Source: Atriophallophorus winterbourni
Taxonomy: Eukaryota > Platyhelminthes > Trematoda > Plagiorchiida > Microphallidae
Length of the DNA stretch: 64,000 bases
Direction: 5' to 3'
Assembly: GCA_013407085.1 (NCBI GenBank)
Contig: JACCGJ010000337.1
Coordinates: forward strand, 62,001 to 126,000
Shown here: piece after piece, positions 14,201-22,749 of the stretch
Layout of the letters: each line of letters opens with the position of its first letter
Position numbering within the stretch: the first letter of the stretch is position 1
Program-made: the position numbers and the translations under genes
The notes under the pieces: generated by a model
Seen by the model: only the letters and a program-made list of their open reading frames with translations
What the model was told of the DNA's origin: nothing
The model's database searches: none

Positions 14201-15991
14201 CCATCGGTAGTGAGCTGCATGCTGAAACACGCTGGAGGCTCACTACCATTTCTATTTCCTTTTTCATATCTGTTTAGGCCTGGGCAACCTGACAGTATCT
14301 CAGCCTACGTGCAGTCTCTGACTGTGCGGCACTTTGTCTGGATCAGGCTTGTGATTACATACATATGTACATACATAATTTCGAAAATGACGAAAACTTC
14401 ACAGAGGGTTTTGATCACTGTATTCTCCGTTTTATATGAAACATATATGGATTCATGTATTTTAAGGAAGAGGCATTGGTATATGTATGTATGAAAGCAC
14501 AAGCCTGATCCAGGCAAAGTGCCGTATAGTCAGAGACTGCACGCGGGCTAAGATACTGTCAGGTTGCCCAGGCCTAGACAGATATGAGGAAGAAAAAGAA
14601 CAGGAAATGGTAGTGAGACTCCAGCGTGTTTCAGCATGCAGCTCACTACCGTTGGCCAATCAATTTAGCACGATGTTAGCCGCACAGCACAGGAATGCTG
14701 CACGATTGCACATCCATGCACAAGAGGCATTGGACTGCATACTAGTGCGCATTGTTTGTCTTCCCTTATGACAACAAATTACCACAGTGCAGAGTTACAG
14801 TGGTGTCGAAAGCTTATTGTGTTCCACAGATTAAGTCAGCCATTGATCACTTCATTTCAAACGATACTATGTGTTTGTAAATTACATGAATCACATCTGT
14901 AGTTAAAAATGCACGCGACCATACGCAAGGTACTTATGCTTAACCTGATTACCGCAGTTTCCTTTTGATATTTTAGAAAGATATAATATTAGTGAGAAAT
15001 TGGTAGACGAGTGAAAATGACGCACAGACTAAAACTGAGAACTTACGAAATAAACAATCAGCATTAATAACGAAAGAAAAATATGAAAAGGAAAACGCAA
15101 GTGCAAATACCTTGAGGTTTATTTTGAATATTCAAAAGTTCAGTGTACGCTTCACGAATTCGGCTTTCACATGAAGGCTGTGACGTTCTGAAATCCTGCC
15201 AAAAAATAAACTAATAAAATGAACCACGAACTTCAGTGACGGCTTCAAAGAATCGATGAAATTTCCCTGATCCAGCTAAAGAAATGACTGGAGCGCTGGA
15301 TGAAATGGCACCCGAAACGATATGTGGATATCTTACGCGCATGTAAGCCGCAAGCATACCTCCATAGCTAGAAAGAGGCATTAATAACTGCAGTAATTTT
15401 ACCTTCCACCAAATGCAACGATCGGTACATCCGTTCTATTAAATTTCAGCTTTAATGTCGAAAGTAAATGAGCGAAGTCAGCCATTGCTTGATTAATTGA
15501 AAGAAATTGAATGAAAGGTTGCTGAAATGCTTTCCGAAACGGTAAGCTTTCGCCATAATATCGCTACAAAAATATCATTTGAAACAATGGAGCGCCTACG
15601 TGTTCACCGAATACAACCAGAGCATTCATTTTTTCAGCCAAATCGAAAATGTATCCCGAGTTATTCCAGAATGACTCTATCGGGCCCTCATTGCCACAAT
15701 AGAAAAATATCGGGCCATGTCGGCAACAGAACCATCGATCTAATCACCAATTTGTTATTTTCAAAAAATGAACACCTTACCCTCGTACAAATATCGCATT
15801 TGGTAGGTCAGGTTAATGGGACCATAGTTAAAATGATCCACTTTCTGCGTTATGTAGGACGACTTTGGAGGCCACGGCACTGTAGTGTGCACATGCGAAA
15901 ACAATGAAGTGATGAAAACTGCTATTATAATGATCCACATTGTACAGTATCCAGCAAATAACTGGAAGGGAATGGAAGTAATTTTAGGCAT
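758..15991 (-). CDS. Serine carboxypeptidase family S28 (DPP2 / Pro-X carboxypeptidase-like), 9 exons, 3' end outside window
   Basis: A predicted secreted or lysosomal serine exopeptidase that removes residues around proline. Exons, in transcript order: 15,781-15,991; 15,600-15,739; 15,403-15,563; 15,232-15,367; 15,111-15,195; 13,004-13,255; 9,924-10,018; 4,270-4,429; 758-822. They total 1,305 nt (435 codons) in one open frame with every phase matching. Residues 1 to about 36 form a signal peptide with a hydrophobic core ([13 protein letters not shown]). Next come [24 protein letters not shown], the nucleophile motif GGSYGGM (Ser near residue 171), [15 protein letters not shown], the SCTEM block and NGDLDPW (catalytic Asp near 429). 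The human homologue is about 490 aa, so roughly 60 residues, including the catalytic His (GAHHLD-type motif), should lie in one or more exons left of position 1. The first four introns are 41, 36, 35 and 36 nt; the next four are 1,855, 2,985, 5,494 and 3,447 nt and full of repeats. DPP2 and PRCP cannot be separated from this part alone. Confidence 0.93.
911..929. repeat. (AAT)n microsatellite
   Basis: Short run of AAT units inside S28 intron 8. Similar AAT tails sit at the end of a LINE-related piece at 48,826-48,841, so this may be the tail of a decayed retroelement. Confidence 0.7.
1230..1640 (+). mobile_element. RTE-like LINE C-terminal remnant
   Basis: In broken plus-strand frames it reads 'YGSECWPV', then '[20 protein letters not shown]' and a decayed tail, the typical end of RTE-type ORF2. 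Frameshifts and stops are frequent. Confidence 0.6.
1641..2040. other. Intronic stretch without recognisable feature
   Basis: Lies inside S28 intron 8. I see no exon, no repeat shared with the rest of the window and no structured motif. Confidence 0.4.
2043..2200 (-). repeat. SINE-like element with pol III box B and hammerhead ribozyme
   Basis: On the minus strand a box-B-like GGTTCTAGTCCC (rc of 2,127-2,138) is followed after about 18 nt by a complete hammerhead motif (2,064-2,108). This order matches the schistosome Smalpha SINEs, which have a pol III promoter followed by a hammerhead. I could not place box A with confidence, so the element boundaries are approximate. No second copy of this subtype was found in the window. 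Confidence 0.7.
2064..2108 (-). ncRNA. Hammerhead ribozyme, type I, canonical core (family D)
   Basis: Read on the minus strand: stem I GCACTG; core CTGATGA; stem II GCTC, loop AAATAA, GAGC; core GAA; stem III ACTC/GAGT, a self-complementary octamer; then C17; then stem I' CAGTGC. All three stems pair without mismatch and every invariant core base is present. The predicted cut lies between minus-strand bases at 2,070 and 2,069. It is expected to self-process SINE transcripts. Confidence 0.85.
2540..2985 (+). mobile_element. CR1-like LINE 3' fragment (family shared with 18.5-19.4 kb)
   Basis: Reads '[14 protein letters not shown]', 'FSSIAYEE', then the C-terminal '[20 protein letters not shown]' block and a stop near 2,966. 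The minus-strand element at 18,549-19,400 has the same sequence block. A frameshift lies near 2,690. Confidence 0.8.
3012..3232 (-). repeat. SINE-like 230-bp repeat, near full length
   Basis: One of about 16 copies of a dispersed repeat in the window. In the orientation used here it begins near ATGTGCAATCGTGCAG and ends GGATCAGGATTGTGCTTTC followed by ATAC units. It carries an internal 9-bp inverted repeat (GGTAGTGAG / CTCACTACC in the consensus). Not coding. Confidence 0.85.
3240..4050. other. Intronic stretch, nothing recognised
   Basis: S28 intron 8. I looked for exons and for the repeat families defined elsewhere in this window and found none. It is AT-rich with short open frames only. 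Confidence 0.4.
4056..4094 (-). ncRNA. Hammerhead-like motif, family C (mutated core)
   Basis: Minus strand: CCTAC, core CTGATGC (A9 changed to C), stem II GTGC...GTGC (pairs through two G-U wobbles), GAA, ACCGGT, T, then GTGG as stem I'. It aligns with copies at 10,346-10,385 and 53,254-53,294, including the upstream GATCGTA block. The core substitution probably inactivates it. Confidence 0.65.
4270..4429 (-). CDS. S28 peptidase exon 8
   Basis: Encodes [29 protein letters not shown] and [11 protein letters not shown]. This matches the 'ACTE....DMFP..PF....YC...WGV.P' block of S28. Acceptor CATAG at 4,430, donor GTGAGT at 4,269. A LINE and several SINE-like repeats fill the 5.5-kb intron before it. 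Confidence 0.94.
4771..5006 (+). repeat. SINE-like 230-bp repeat, full length
   Basis: Starts after TGTATGTATG with AAAGCACAAGCCTGATCCAG and ends TTGCACATCCGTAC. It is a good reference copy for the family, with the simple ATGT tail at one end. Lies in S28 intron 7. Confidence 0.88.
5195..5292 (+). repeat. SINE-like repeat, distal-half fragment
   Basis: Only the part from GTGTTTCTGCATGCAGCTCA to the GATTGCGC end is present, diverged from the other copies. Confidence 0.7.
5661..5761 (+). repeat. SINE-like repeat, proximal-half fragment
   Basis: Contains GAGCACAAGCCTGATCCAGG through the CAGGTTGCCCAGGCCTAGAC block and stops soon after GATATGAGG. Confidence 0.82.
6020..8600 (-). mobile_element. 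RTE-like LINE, degenerate (endonuclease + RT)
   Basis: From the high-coordinate end, the minus strand reads endonuclease pieces ('AGDMNAQF', 'WTDISEHFF', '[12 protein letters not shown]', 'DSDHPL'), the linker, '[15 protein letters not shown]' (finger of RT, about 7,395-7,440), the '[10 protein letters not shown]' block, then '[19 protein letters not shown]' and '[13 protein letters not shown]'. Several frameshifts and stops make it non-autonomous. It sits in S28 intron 7 in the same orientation as the gene. Confidence 0.85.
8600..9060. other. Intronic stretch, nothing recognised
   Basis: S28 intron 7, between the LINE and the next SINE-like repeat. I find neither exon-like open frame with splice sites nor a known repeat. 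Confidence 0.4.
9070..9241 (+). repeat. SINE-like repeat with internal deletion
   Basis: The proximal part is intact to GTGTTTCAGC, then it jumps to TGCACGATTGCACATCCG. The hairpin-bearing middle is missing relative to other copies. Confidence 0.83.
9250..9920. other. Intronic stretch, nothing recognised
   Basis: S28 intron 7. A 106-codon minus-strand open frame (9,558-9,878) resembles no family I know and abuts the exon 7 donor. I treat it as non-coding. Confidence 0.4.
9924..10018 (-). CDS. S28 peptidase exon 7
   Basis: Encodes [20 protein letters not shown] then [12 protein letters not shown], matching the Cys-rich 'CYD...CADPTGCG....WDYQ' segment of DPP2. Acceptor TTTTAG, donor GTATTA, phase 1 in and 0 out, fitting both neighbours. 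Confidence 0.93.
10346..10385 (-). ncRNA. Hammerhead-like motif, family C
   Basis: Minus strand: CCCTAC, core TTAATGA (two changes from CTGATGA), stem II GCGC-AAACA-GCAC, GAA, AC-TC-GT as stem III, C17, then GTGG pairing with the upstream CTAC. The flanks align with the 4.1-kb and 53.25-kb copies. The mutated core suggests an inactive relic. Confidence 0.6.
10395..10980. other. Intronic AT-rich stretch
   Basis: S28 intron 6. It contains a short imperfect inverted repeat near 10,400-10,426 (CCCTTGGGTTGAACCCAAGGG). I see no coding or known repeat content. Confidence 0.4.
10986..11201. repeat. (TATC)n microsatellite, about 216 bp
   Basis: Tetranucleotide tract with a few interruptions (TAATA, CCATCC, TAGC). 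The 124-codon frame through it is an artefact of the repeat. Confidence 0.97.
11460..12040 (+). mobile_element. RTE-like LINE RT remnant
   Basis: Reads '[15 protein letters not shown]' (RT catalytic block with FIDD in place of FADD), and later '[13 protein letters not shown]', equivalent to the 'RRI.WxDRVTNTEVL' block of RTE LINEs. Frameshifted throughout. Confidence 0.7.
12466..12690 (+). repeat. SINE-like 230-bp repeat, full length
   Basis: Runs from GAAAGCACCAGCCTGATCC to TTGCACATCCGTG. Lies in S28 intron 6. Confidence 0.88.
12708..12842 (-). repeat. SINE-like repeat, diverged inverted copy
   Basis: Inverted relative to its immediate neighbour. It retains GAGCTGCATGC-like, GACTGCAGCA and GGATCAGGCTTGTAATTTC blocks, then an ATCT tail. 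The two copies form a tail-to-tail pair. Confidence 0.65.
13004..13255 (-). CDS. S28 peptidase exon 6
   Basis: Encodes [16 protein letters not shown] through [14 protein letters not shown] to GVFYNDSGG. The [17 protein letters not shown] block is diagnostic for DPP2/PRCP. Acceptor TTTCAG at 13,256, donor GTATGT at 13,003, phase 1 on both sides. Confidence 0.94.
13655..13883 (+). repeat. SINE-like 230-bp repeat, full length
   Basis: Runs from GAAAGGACAAGCCTGATCC to GATTGCACATCCGTAC. Lies in S28 intron 5. Confidence 0.88.
14166..14358 (-). repeat. SINE-like repeat, 5' truncated inverted copy with ATAC tail
   Basis: Starts inside the element at GCTGTGCGGCCAACATCG and ends GGATCAGGCTTGTGATTACA followed by ATAC/ATGT simple repeat. 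The truncation and tail suggest that the ATAC side is the 3' end of a retroposon. Confidence 0.82.
14482..14728 (+). repeat. SINE-like 230-bp repeat, full length
   Basis: Runs from TGTATGTATGAAAGCACAAG to GCACATCCATGCAC. Closely similar to the 4.8-kb and 63.5-kb copies. Confidence 0.9.
15111..15195 (-). CDS. S28 peptidase exon 5
   Basis: Encodes [20 protein letters not shown] up to NKPQ, equivalent to the 'DFE..SPLC...VREAF' block. Phase 0 in, phase 1 out; donor GTATTT at 15,110. After this exon the introns switch from about 36 nt to kilobases. Confidence 0.92.
15232..15367 (-). CDS. S28 peptidase exon 4 (nucleophile region)
   Basis: Supplies the third base of the Ser codon, then [20 protein letters not shown] and SSAPV, the nucleophile elbow and following helix of S28. 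The donor is GTTCGT at 15,231; the 36-nt intron ends GGCAG. Confidence 0.93.
15403..15563 (-). CDS. S28 peptidase exon 3
   Basis: Starts RYYGESLPF, completing the EHRYYG motif across the intron, and runs through ADFAHLL to VAFGGS. The exon ends with the first two bases of the catalytic Ser codon. The following intron is 35 nt. Confidence 0.93.
15600..15739 (-). CDS. S28 peptidase exon 2
   Basis: Encodes [20 protein letters not shown] through NALVVFGEH, matching the conserved GPIFFYTGNEG and FAEH blocks of S28. Acceptor TTAG at 15,740 and donor GTAGGC at 15,599. The intron to exon 3 is only 36 nt. Confidence 0.93.
15781..15991 (-). CDS. S28 peptidase exon 1 (start codon, signal peptide)
   Basis: ATG at 15,989-15,991 begins a lysine-containing n-region and a long hydrophobic core, then [14 protein letters not shown], the start of the mature S28 fold. 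The donor is GTAAGG at 15,780, leaving phase 1. The following intron is 41 nt (15,740-15,780). I saw no other in-frame ATG that would give a better signal peptide. Confidence 0.92.
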
Positions 15992-16069
15992 AGAATAACA
16001 AAAAACATGGGTCTAGTGTGAAACACGCGTATTGGCAATTGTACAGAACTTCTATACTACACATGAACG

Positions 16070-16315
16070 ACATTGCCAGAGTGATTTGACAACGGCATAG
16101 AGCTGCATACGAAAACACACTGGACTCAAAATAGCTTTTTACTTTTCAACCCGAGAGTAGCTCAGCACAAGCTCTGACTGTGAGGGACTGATAGTGGTGT
16201 ACGTATGAAAGCAAAAGCCTGATAGAGGAAAAGTAACGCACAGTCAGAGACTGCATGTGGGCTAAGATGCTGTCAAGTTGTCAGGACTTAGATAGATTTG
16301 AGAAAGAAAATAGAA
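16070..16315. repeat. Two diverged SINE-like repeat fragments, opposed
   Basis: A decayed inverted fragment (about 16,070-16,195, with GAGCTGCATACGAAAACACA and CTCTGACTGTGAGG) is followed by a plus-oriented fragment (16,203-16,315, with GAAAGCAAAAGCCTGATAGA and CAGTCAGAGACTGCA). They lie just upstream of the S28 start codon. Confidence 0.65.
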
Positions 16316-16319
16316 ATAG

Positions 16320-16830
16320 TGATGTGTACAGAGAATAGGCTGCAAATAAAAGCTAACTACGGTATTACTATTGTTTATAATTCCGGTTCAGATTAGAACA
16401 AACTGATAACATTTCATCCCAAGTGTGTTATATCGAAAAGCTTTTTGATTTTTCTGTTTCAATGCTCGCGATTTTGTACATGAAAGTGGGCTGGAAATAC
16501 CGAGAATTGTAAAGCGAGCAATACAAAACCCGCTGTCCGTGTGAGCAAAGCTAAATTCACCGGTCAAATTACAGTCAATAGTTGATCGGCGAAGCATTTT
16601 TGGCTCATCCAACTCTTCAAAACTTTCTAGAGAAACGGTCTTTTAAAAGATCATGTAGACCATTATGAAAAGCTATGAATTCATGGATAAAGCTTCATAA
16701 ATGTTGGTATTAAGAATTAGGCATTTAAAAAATTTAGTAATTATACATCGGAACACAGTAAGCTACTCACCGCCGAAAATAAGCAAACGGTCAAACGCAA
16801 AAAATGATAACTGCTTATGGCTGACTGTCT
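16320..16830. other. 5' flank of S28 gene, nothing recognised
   Basis: Intergenic AT-rich sequence. I see no exon and no clear promoter element that I would name. Confidence 0.35.
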
Positions 16831-16839
16831 GTAAGCCCG

Positions 16840-17045
16840 AGTGGCGCTGGGGACATCACTTGTACACTACCCCCAAGAAACTTCATGATGATGTCTCAAT
16901 GGGTCTGCGTATCGTCTACGGAGTTCGCAGGTGGGAACGAGACTGGATCACGATCTGCAACGATCTCACCTCCGATCGACGTGCGTGTGCTGGTGCGATC
17001 CGAGACATCAATGAAGCCGGCTAATCCACCCGCACAAAAAAGTAA
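16840..17045 (+). mobile_element. RTE-like LINE 3' end with AAGT tail
   Basis: Last part of ORF2 ('RWERDWITICNDLTSDRRACA', 'GAIRDINEAG' then stop at 17,022-17,024), followed by AAAAAAGTAAGTAAG, a short simple-repeat 3' end like that at 56,210-56,228. Confidence 0.75.
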
Positions 17046-17049
17046 GTAA

Positions 17050-18540
17050 GCCCAAACGACAATTTAAAGGATCACTGGACTTTGTCTGTCAGAAACCACG
17101 TGTACTCCACACGCGGTGTAAATATTGTGAGTTACACAACAACACTAGAATGACCGAAATTTCTTTAAAAGATTAAGAGGTCTCACCATGAAAGCTACGG
17201 GTTTCAAAATTTGCAAGCGAGACTCTGGAGACATTATCGGAGATGTGAAATAAAAGATGCGTTCAAATACCTCTTGCTGAAAACAGTTAAAGCTGATTTA
17301 AAAGCACAGAATCGGATGGTGGTATGAGAAAAAGAGAAAACGGGAGTGAGGCAGTATTGTAAGGAAAGGATTGGAGTTCAAATAATAAGTTAAAAAATAC
17401 CCTTGCTCGATTCATCAAATGTCACCACTGATATTAAGCAGTCAGCACACATCAGACAGATAAAGGAAAATTATCTTCAGAGAAACAATCTAAACAGTGA
17501 TATAACAATAAAAAGCTGTGTTTTAGAGCAATTTTGAATTTAAATGACAGAATCACATGCAAATCTAATTTAACTTACGTTTAAAGAATTAAATTTGTTG
17601 TCTGTTTCCAAACTGCAAAAATTACAGTTTGATCGTTAACGGATGATTAGAGATTTGTGGGAATATCCGTTAAACAATTGGGAGCGATCAGCCTATTTGA
17701 TCCCATAGGAGATAATCGTGAACTGCAAGTTTGCCCTCATTTAAAATAGTGAGTAGAAATAAGCTAACTGATCGCAGACTGATAGGACAATTTCTATCAC
17801 ACGAGTGCAGCTACTATGCAGTTCAGATATTTAGACAGACCACTGTTATTATTTTTGAGCACCCAAAATTTCGTGTAGCTGCTCCCTGATGTCAAGAGAC
17901 AAAATGATAAATGTTGTAGCAAAAGAATTAAACCGTAATTTGAAATGGGGTAATGTAAATAAACTCGAACAAATATTTTTTGAAGTATTCTACTCAATAA
18001 GTAGAATTACATTGAGTATTCAGCGATTATAATACACGAAAATTTGATTCCTCTGGTTTTTGAAGGTAGGATATAGAACGAATCCCGTCAGCTTCGTCTT
18101 ATGAATGAATATCGGATATATAATCAATGCCAATCAAGCTAATTGAACTTCTTTAAATCTAAGAGTAAGTCATCAACAATACATGCTGGAGCAACGTCAC
18201 CGCAATGAAGGACATAGGTAACGGCGAATATATAATAGTTAAATAGTTGAATAGTTTATTTATAGGAAAATAAGCATATAGCTTCAATTAACCACATAAT
18301 TTTTGGACAGTGGGACGAAAAGTGATAAAAAACGTCAGAATGGGGTTCAAAGGTCTTAAAGCAGGCCTCCCTTGCGTTTGAAATGCGCTTTCCCGGGGTT
18401 ATGTACAGATACGGCTACCCACAAAATCCTTCAGTGCAGCGGATGTTGGCATACATATCAAGGACTGTCATATCGTCTACAATAGTAGTGAACCTAGAAG
18501 AGCGATAAACTTGGAATGCATAAGAAGTGTTAAAAGATGA
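17050..18540. other. AT-rich intergenic stretch, nothing recognised
   Basis: About 1.5 kb without convincing open frames, splice-bounded exons or repeats shared with the rest of the window. Confidence 0.4.
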
Positions 18541-18548
18541 CAAATACG

Positions 18549-19400
18549 TCAGATGGAGTAAAAATAGCCTTCTATATATGCGTCCAAACGTTGCTTAAAA
18601 ATCGAATCAGATAGGGAATTTACAACTGCTGCAGGCAGTGCGTTCCAGAATCGAGTAACACGAATTTGTAAGAAATTGCTGAGGCTCGTTTTGCGGGACA
18701 GCTTGAGGTTATGTCCACGGTGCTTAACAAGAGAGGACAAGAGGAAGATTTTCCTGCATGGATGATCAATTTCGGTGAGTGCATGAAATGTGAAGATCAT
18801 GTCTCCCCGCAAAAGACGTACTTGAGGGAGAATAGTTTACAATTCCTCAGACTTTCTTCGTAGGCTATACTGGAAAAACTTGGAATGAACTTTGTTGCTG
18901 TTCCAGTCGCTTTACGTCCTTCTGTAGCCATGGGCTCCAGGCGCTGACAGAGTATTCCAACGATGGCTGTCACTAAACGAGGCAAGATGTTTGCGTCAAA
19001 AATTCCAAAGACTCGCATAAGAAACCCTAAATTTATATTGGCCGATGCAGCAGCTTTGCAGCCTAGGCCACGCTGAATAATGATTCTGAAGTCAGATTCA
19101 CTCTCGACATTCTGTAGTTGCTGGCCTCCAAGGGTATAAGGAACTGGCAATTTAATTTCTAATGATTGTATGTGGCAGTTGGATATGTTAAAAGGCAGGT
19201 TGTTTAGAATCAACCAGTTGTGAAGCGAGGCTATTGTTGCGTCGATATCATTGATAAAAGGCAGAAATGAGCGTGGGCCGAGCACGGATATTTGTGGAAC
19301 ACCACAGGTTGCTGTAAAGCTCTCTGAACGGGATTCCCTGACACGCAAACGGAGTGTTCGATTGTGATGAAATTGTTCTATCCATGCCAAAAGGGGCCAC
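18549..19400 (-). mobile_element. CR1-like LINE, RT ORF with internal deletion
   Basis: Minus strand reads 'TCGVPQISVLGPRSFLPFINDI', then jumps directly to the thumb region ('HNWLILNNLPFNISNCH'), so the FADD motif segment is deleted. It continues to '[20 protein letters not shown]' and a stop at 18,549. Same family as 2,540-2,985. A short upstream piece ('DCVDHNILIQS...') is visible to about 19,500. Confidence 0.85.
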
Positions 19401-19789
19401 CAATTTTATGAAGCTGTAGATTGTATGAGTATATTGTGATCGACGCAGTCAAATACATTTGATAAATCGAGGTAAACAACATCTAAGACGGAATAAGCTT
19501 ATTTGGTTTGAGTGGCGTTCTAATAAACGACTTCTTTACCTTAAGTCCATGAGCTGGGCACCCGGGGCCGTTCACTTAAGCTTGCTAAGAATCGATGTCG
19601 GCTAGACACCACATCTTATTTTTTGCAGTTCCGTCGCGAGTTTCAAACAGAGTTTGGACCGCAACTGGGGTATGTTATATCCTGAATACTCTTATTAATT
19701 GTTATCCAAGCTTAGGTAGATCATTAGGTAGCATTACCCCGCAAATAAATAAATGTTAGAGTTTCTGTTTTTATACACGATTCTACTTT

Positions 19790-19860
19790 AGCTGCCCTCT
19801 CATCGTGCTGGTGAAGAGAAAAAGCTTTTTCTTTTTCCAGCATCGGTTATAACGCTGTGG
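19790..19860. repeat. Repeat family B fragment
   Basis: Contains the CTCATCGTGCTGGTGAAGAG and CCAGCATCGGTTATAACGC blocks, shared in inverted form with copies at 20.77-21.02 kb and 22.75-23.10 kb. Confidence 0.6.
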
Positions 19861-20049
19861 CGCATAGCAATATAGATATTTGGGAAAAAAGCGACAAGCT
19901 TAAAAGAAGAAACCACATGATGTGTACACATGGATTCGAAAGTTCAGGGTAAATTAAGGTCGAATGGAAGAAAAAACGTTGAGACGGGAGGGAGGGGATG
20001 CAGCACCACAAAACGTGGGTTGATACTTCCGTGGAAAGCAATCCAGAGT

Positions 20050-20730
20050 ACTATTGGCATAGCAATCGTAGAATTTCAAAGCGAACAGTATCATATCACA
20101 GCGGGCGAATATTCGAACCAAGTCGAACGAGTGCCCAGATTCTTTTCGGAGTGGGGGCGTGAAACAACCACACTACCAGGATTGATTCGTAGATAACACG
20201 GCGTGGTAACGTGTGAATGAGATGGAGATGGATCATCACCGAAGAGGTGAGAGAGTTATGCAGTTGCATGTCATCGAATGAAAGACGATGGGACAGCAGT
20301 TTTATTTCCCAAATGCGAAAAAATGAAAAAAGAAACTCTTTTTTGTGTTTCCAAAAAATTTTTTCGAATATTTTTGTGTTTTTTTTCATAAAAATGAGGG
20401 AACAAAAAGAAGAAAAAAACATTTGGGCAGTTGTGGGTACTTTTTTGCAGCTTTGCATCGAAATAAATTCTGAACGCTCAATCGCCTAGTTAGCCAATTA
20501 CTGTGTTGTGTAAACTGAACTGTAATAAATGAAACTTGCGTACTTTACTTGACTTTAGTTAACCAATGTTTAAAACAAAAATCAGTTCCAAAAATTAATG
20601 AAAACTAATAGAGCAAAACTCAAGTTGAACTAATGCAATTGAATTTTCTATGTCATGATATATGCTTCCTTAGATGATAAACTTGACTATAATAGCAGGA
20701 GTGGCCTGAATTTTCTTTTAATATTTTAGT
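20050..20730. other. Intergenic stretch, T/A-rich
   Basis: Contains long A/T runs near 20,330-20,440. Open frames here are artefacts of composition. Nothing recognised. Confidence 0.4.
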
Positions 20731-20732
20731 TC

Positions 20733-20758
20733 AATCCAGTTCAGTTCAGTTCAGTTCA
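20733..20758. repeat. (CAGTT)n short tandem repeat
   Basis: About five pentamer units adjoining a copy of repeat family B. A similar TTCTGTTCAGTTC lies before the copy at 22.75 kb, so it may belong to the repeat. Confidence 0.7.
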
Positions 20759-20759
20759 G

Positions 20760-21015
20760 ATTGCACAGACAGTATGTGGCTGACGAGCCAATCGAGCGTT
20801 CACGATTTCTTTCGGTAGAAAGCTGCAGAGAAGCACCCACCACTGCCAAAACGTTTATGCTTTTTGTCTATTTGAAATCTTCGCCGATGGCGACGCCAAT
20901 AGATTATCCGGGTTGAATTTAGGAAGCACCGCGTTATAGCCGATGCTGGAAAAATAAAAAGCAGTTTCTTCTCACCAGCATGGTGAGAGGTTAGCTGAAG
21001 TAGCATCGTGTATAC
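20760..21015 (+). repeat. Repeat family B, best copy
   Basis: Carries GTGGCTGACGAGCCAATCGA, AGCTGCAGAGAAGCACCCAC, ATTATCCGGG, GCACCGCGTTATAGCCGATG and CTCACCAGCATGGTGAGAGG (the last is an inverted repeat). Other copies are at 22,020-22,170 and 22,750-23,100. The class is unknown and it has no coding capacity. Confidence 0.65.
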
Positions 21016-21129
21016 TAAATAAAGAAACACAGAGAACTCTAGCCCTCACTTTATTTACGGGATAACGCTAAAAGATGAAATACCCAAGCTTGTATAACAA
21101 TTAAGGAGATTATTCAGAAAAAAACTTAC

Positions 21130-22015
21130 CTCAGTTGCGGTCCAAACCTTGCTTGAAACTAGAGTCGGTACTGCAGGATATAAGTTCTTCTGGAAGAATG
21201 TTCCAGAAGTTTACAACCCTAAGGCTAAAAAAGTGTTTCTTGGAGTCTAGCCTACATGGTTTCTTAGCAATTTTGAGTGAATGCCCAGCTCGGGGCTTAA
21301 GGTAAAGAAGTCGTTCATTGGCACGCCACTCAAACCCTTCAAGATCTCAAAGGTTTCTAATAAGTCACCTCTTAAACGACGGCGGCTAAGGGAGAAAAGA
21401 TCGATAGACATTAGGCGCGCAGCGTACGGTTTCCCTCGCTGACCTTCAATCATGCGAGTTGCGAGGCGCTGTACGCTTTCAAGTCGAAGGATGTCCTTTT
21501 TCTAGTGAGGACACCACGCCTGAACACAGTATTCGAGATGCGGCCGAACTAATGCCTTGTACAGTGGCAGGAATACATCGGCTCTTCTGCTCGATAACAC
21601 TGATTTCAGCCGAAAAAGTAACTTGCGTGCACGCTGAGCCGCAGCGGCACATTGGTCCTCCTATTTGAAGTCAACCGTAACCAGTACTCCCAAATCCTTA
21701 ACACACTGTGTGGCGTTAACACTGAGGGAATTCCCCGCCACCTGGACCGAAATCTTATCAACCAGTGCTGACAAGAGATGTCTCTTATTTAGGTTTAGTT
21801 GGAGATCAGACTGGTATGAACAGTTTATAACCCCCTCAAGGTCGTGCAACAAGGTATCTTCATCTGTTGATCCAATGAATTTCACATCATCCGCGAAAAT
21901 GAAGCATGTGCACTTCAATGCAGAGGACAAGTCATCGATGTAAATCAGGAATAGAAGAGGAAAGAGTACCGACCCTTTGGTACACCACTGATTACGTCGC
22001 AAAATACAATAAGAT
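21130..22015 (-). mobile_element. CR1-like LINE fragment with intact FADD RT block
   Basis: Minus strand reads 'PLLFLIYIDDLSSALKCTCF' then 'IFADDVKFIG', 'LNLNKRHLL', 'VKDLGVLVTVDF', a stop, then 'RARKLLFRLKSVLSS', 'LVRPHLEYCVQAWCPH', 'MIEGQRGKPYAARL' and 'RRRLRGDLLETFEI'. It is broken by several stops. It sits between pieces of repeat family B and may have inserted into one. Confidence 0.85.
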
Positions 22016-22019
22016 TCTA

Positions 22020-22170
22020 ACGATCCAATCGAGTGTCCAGAATTTTTTTCGGTAAAAAGCTGCAGCGAAGCAACCACCGTTGTTAAAACCTTTTTTCTTA
22101 ATGTGCGTGGGATATCCTCGACGATCGCGACGTCATGAGATTATCCGGGTTGTATTCAGGAAGCGCCTCG
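22020..22170 (+). repeat. Repeat family B, partial copy
   Basis: Begins CCAATCGAGTGTCCAGAATT exactly where the LINE homology ends, then AAGCTGCAGCGAAGCAACCA and ATTATCCGGG. Confidence 0.6.
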
Positions 22171-22419
22171 TTATGCACACCATCATATTGGTTAATTACC
22201 AGAATTCCTTTTAAAAATTTCTGAAACCAATAATAAAATTTAGTATCAGTCCAGTACCAAGAGGCATTAATAACATTAACAATGTCATCATAACTGCGTG
22301 AATCACATTATATTTGTTTATGTTTGATGCCGAGCCATATTTATGTAAGGGAGATTTGTTCAGTTCAATTTGCAAAGGAAAGTTATAGTGAGTTGTGCAG
22401 AATTATGTTTTGTTTTATA

Positions 22420-22665
22420 TTAATTTGTTAACTCGGACATTATCGTTTCATTTCGATTAATGATAGCGCCATATTAATCAATCTATTTCTTTTAACGGTT
22501 ATCACTCTTATTTTAATGATTTTCTGTGCATTCACTCGGTTATCATTATTCATCTCTTAAATACCATCTGTGCATAGTCAACACACCCAATAATAACAAT
22601 ATACTTCTTCTCGTAGAGGTCCGCGTTATTTTCTGGTTGTCTGGGATCCAATGTTATATGTGAAT
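22420..22665 (+). repeat. Gypsy (CsRn1-like) LTR remnant, 5' side
   Basis: Aligns with 29,430-29,698: shared TTTCATTTCGATTAA, GGATCCAATGTTATATGTG and ATATAAC end block, followed by the same leader (AGAAGAATTCATTTC, CTAACTAGCCCTACAA). The outer boundary is uncertain because the copies are diverged. Confidence 0.6.
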
Positions 22666-22749
22666 ATAACGGGAACTTTCATTGCCGAAGAATTCATTTC
22701 TAACTAGCCCTACAAATTAATGATCCCGAACACGCGTTCAATTCGATTG

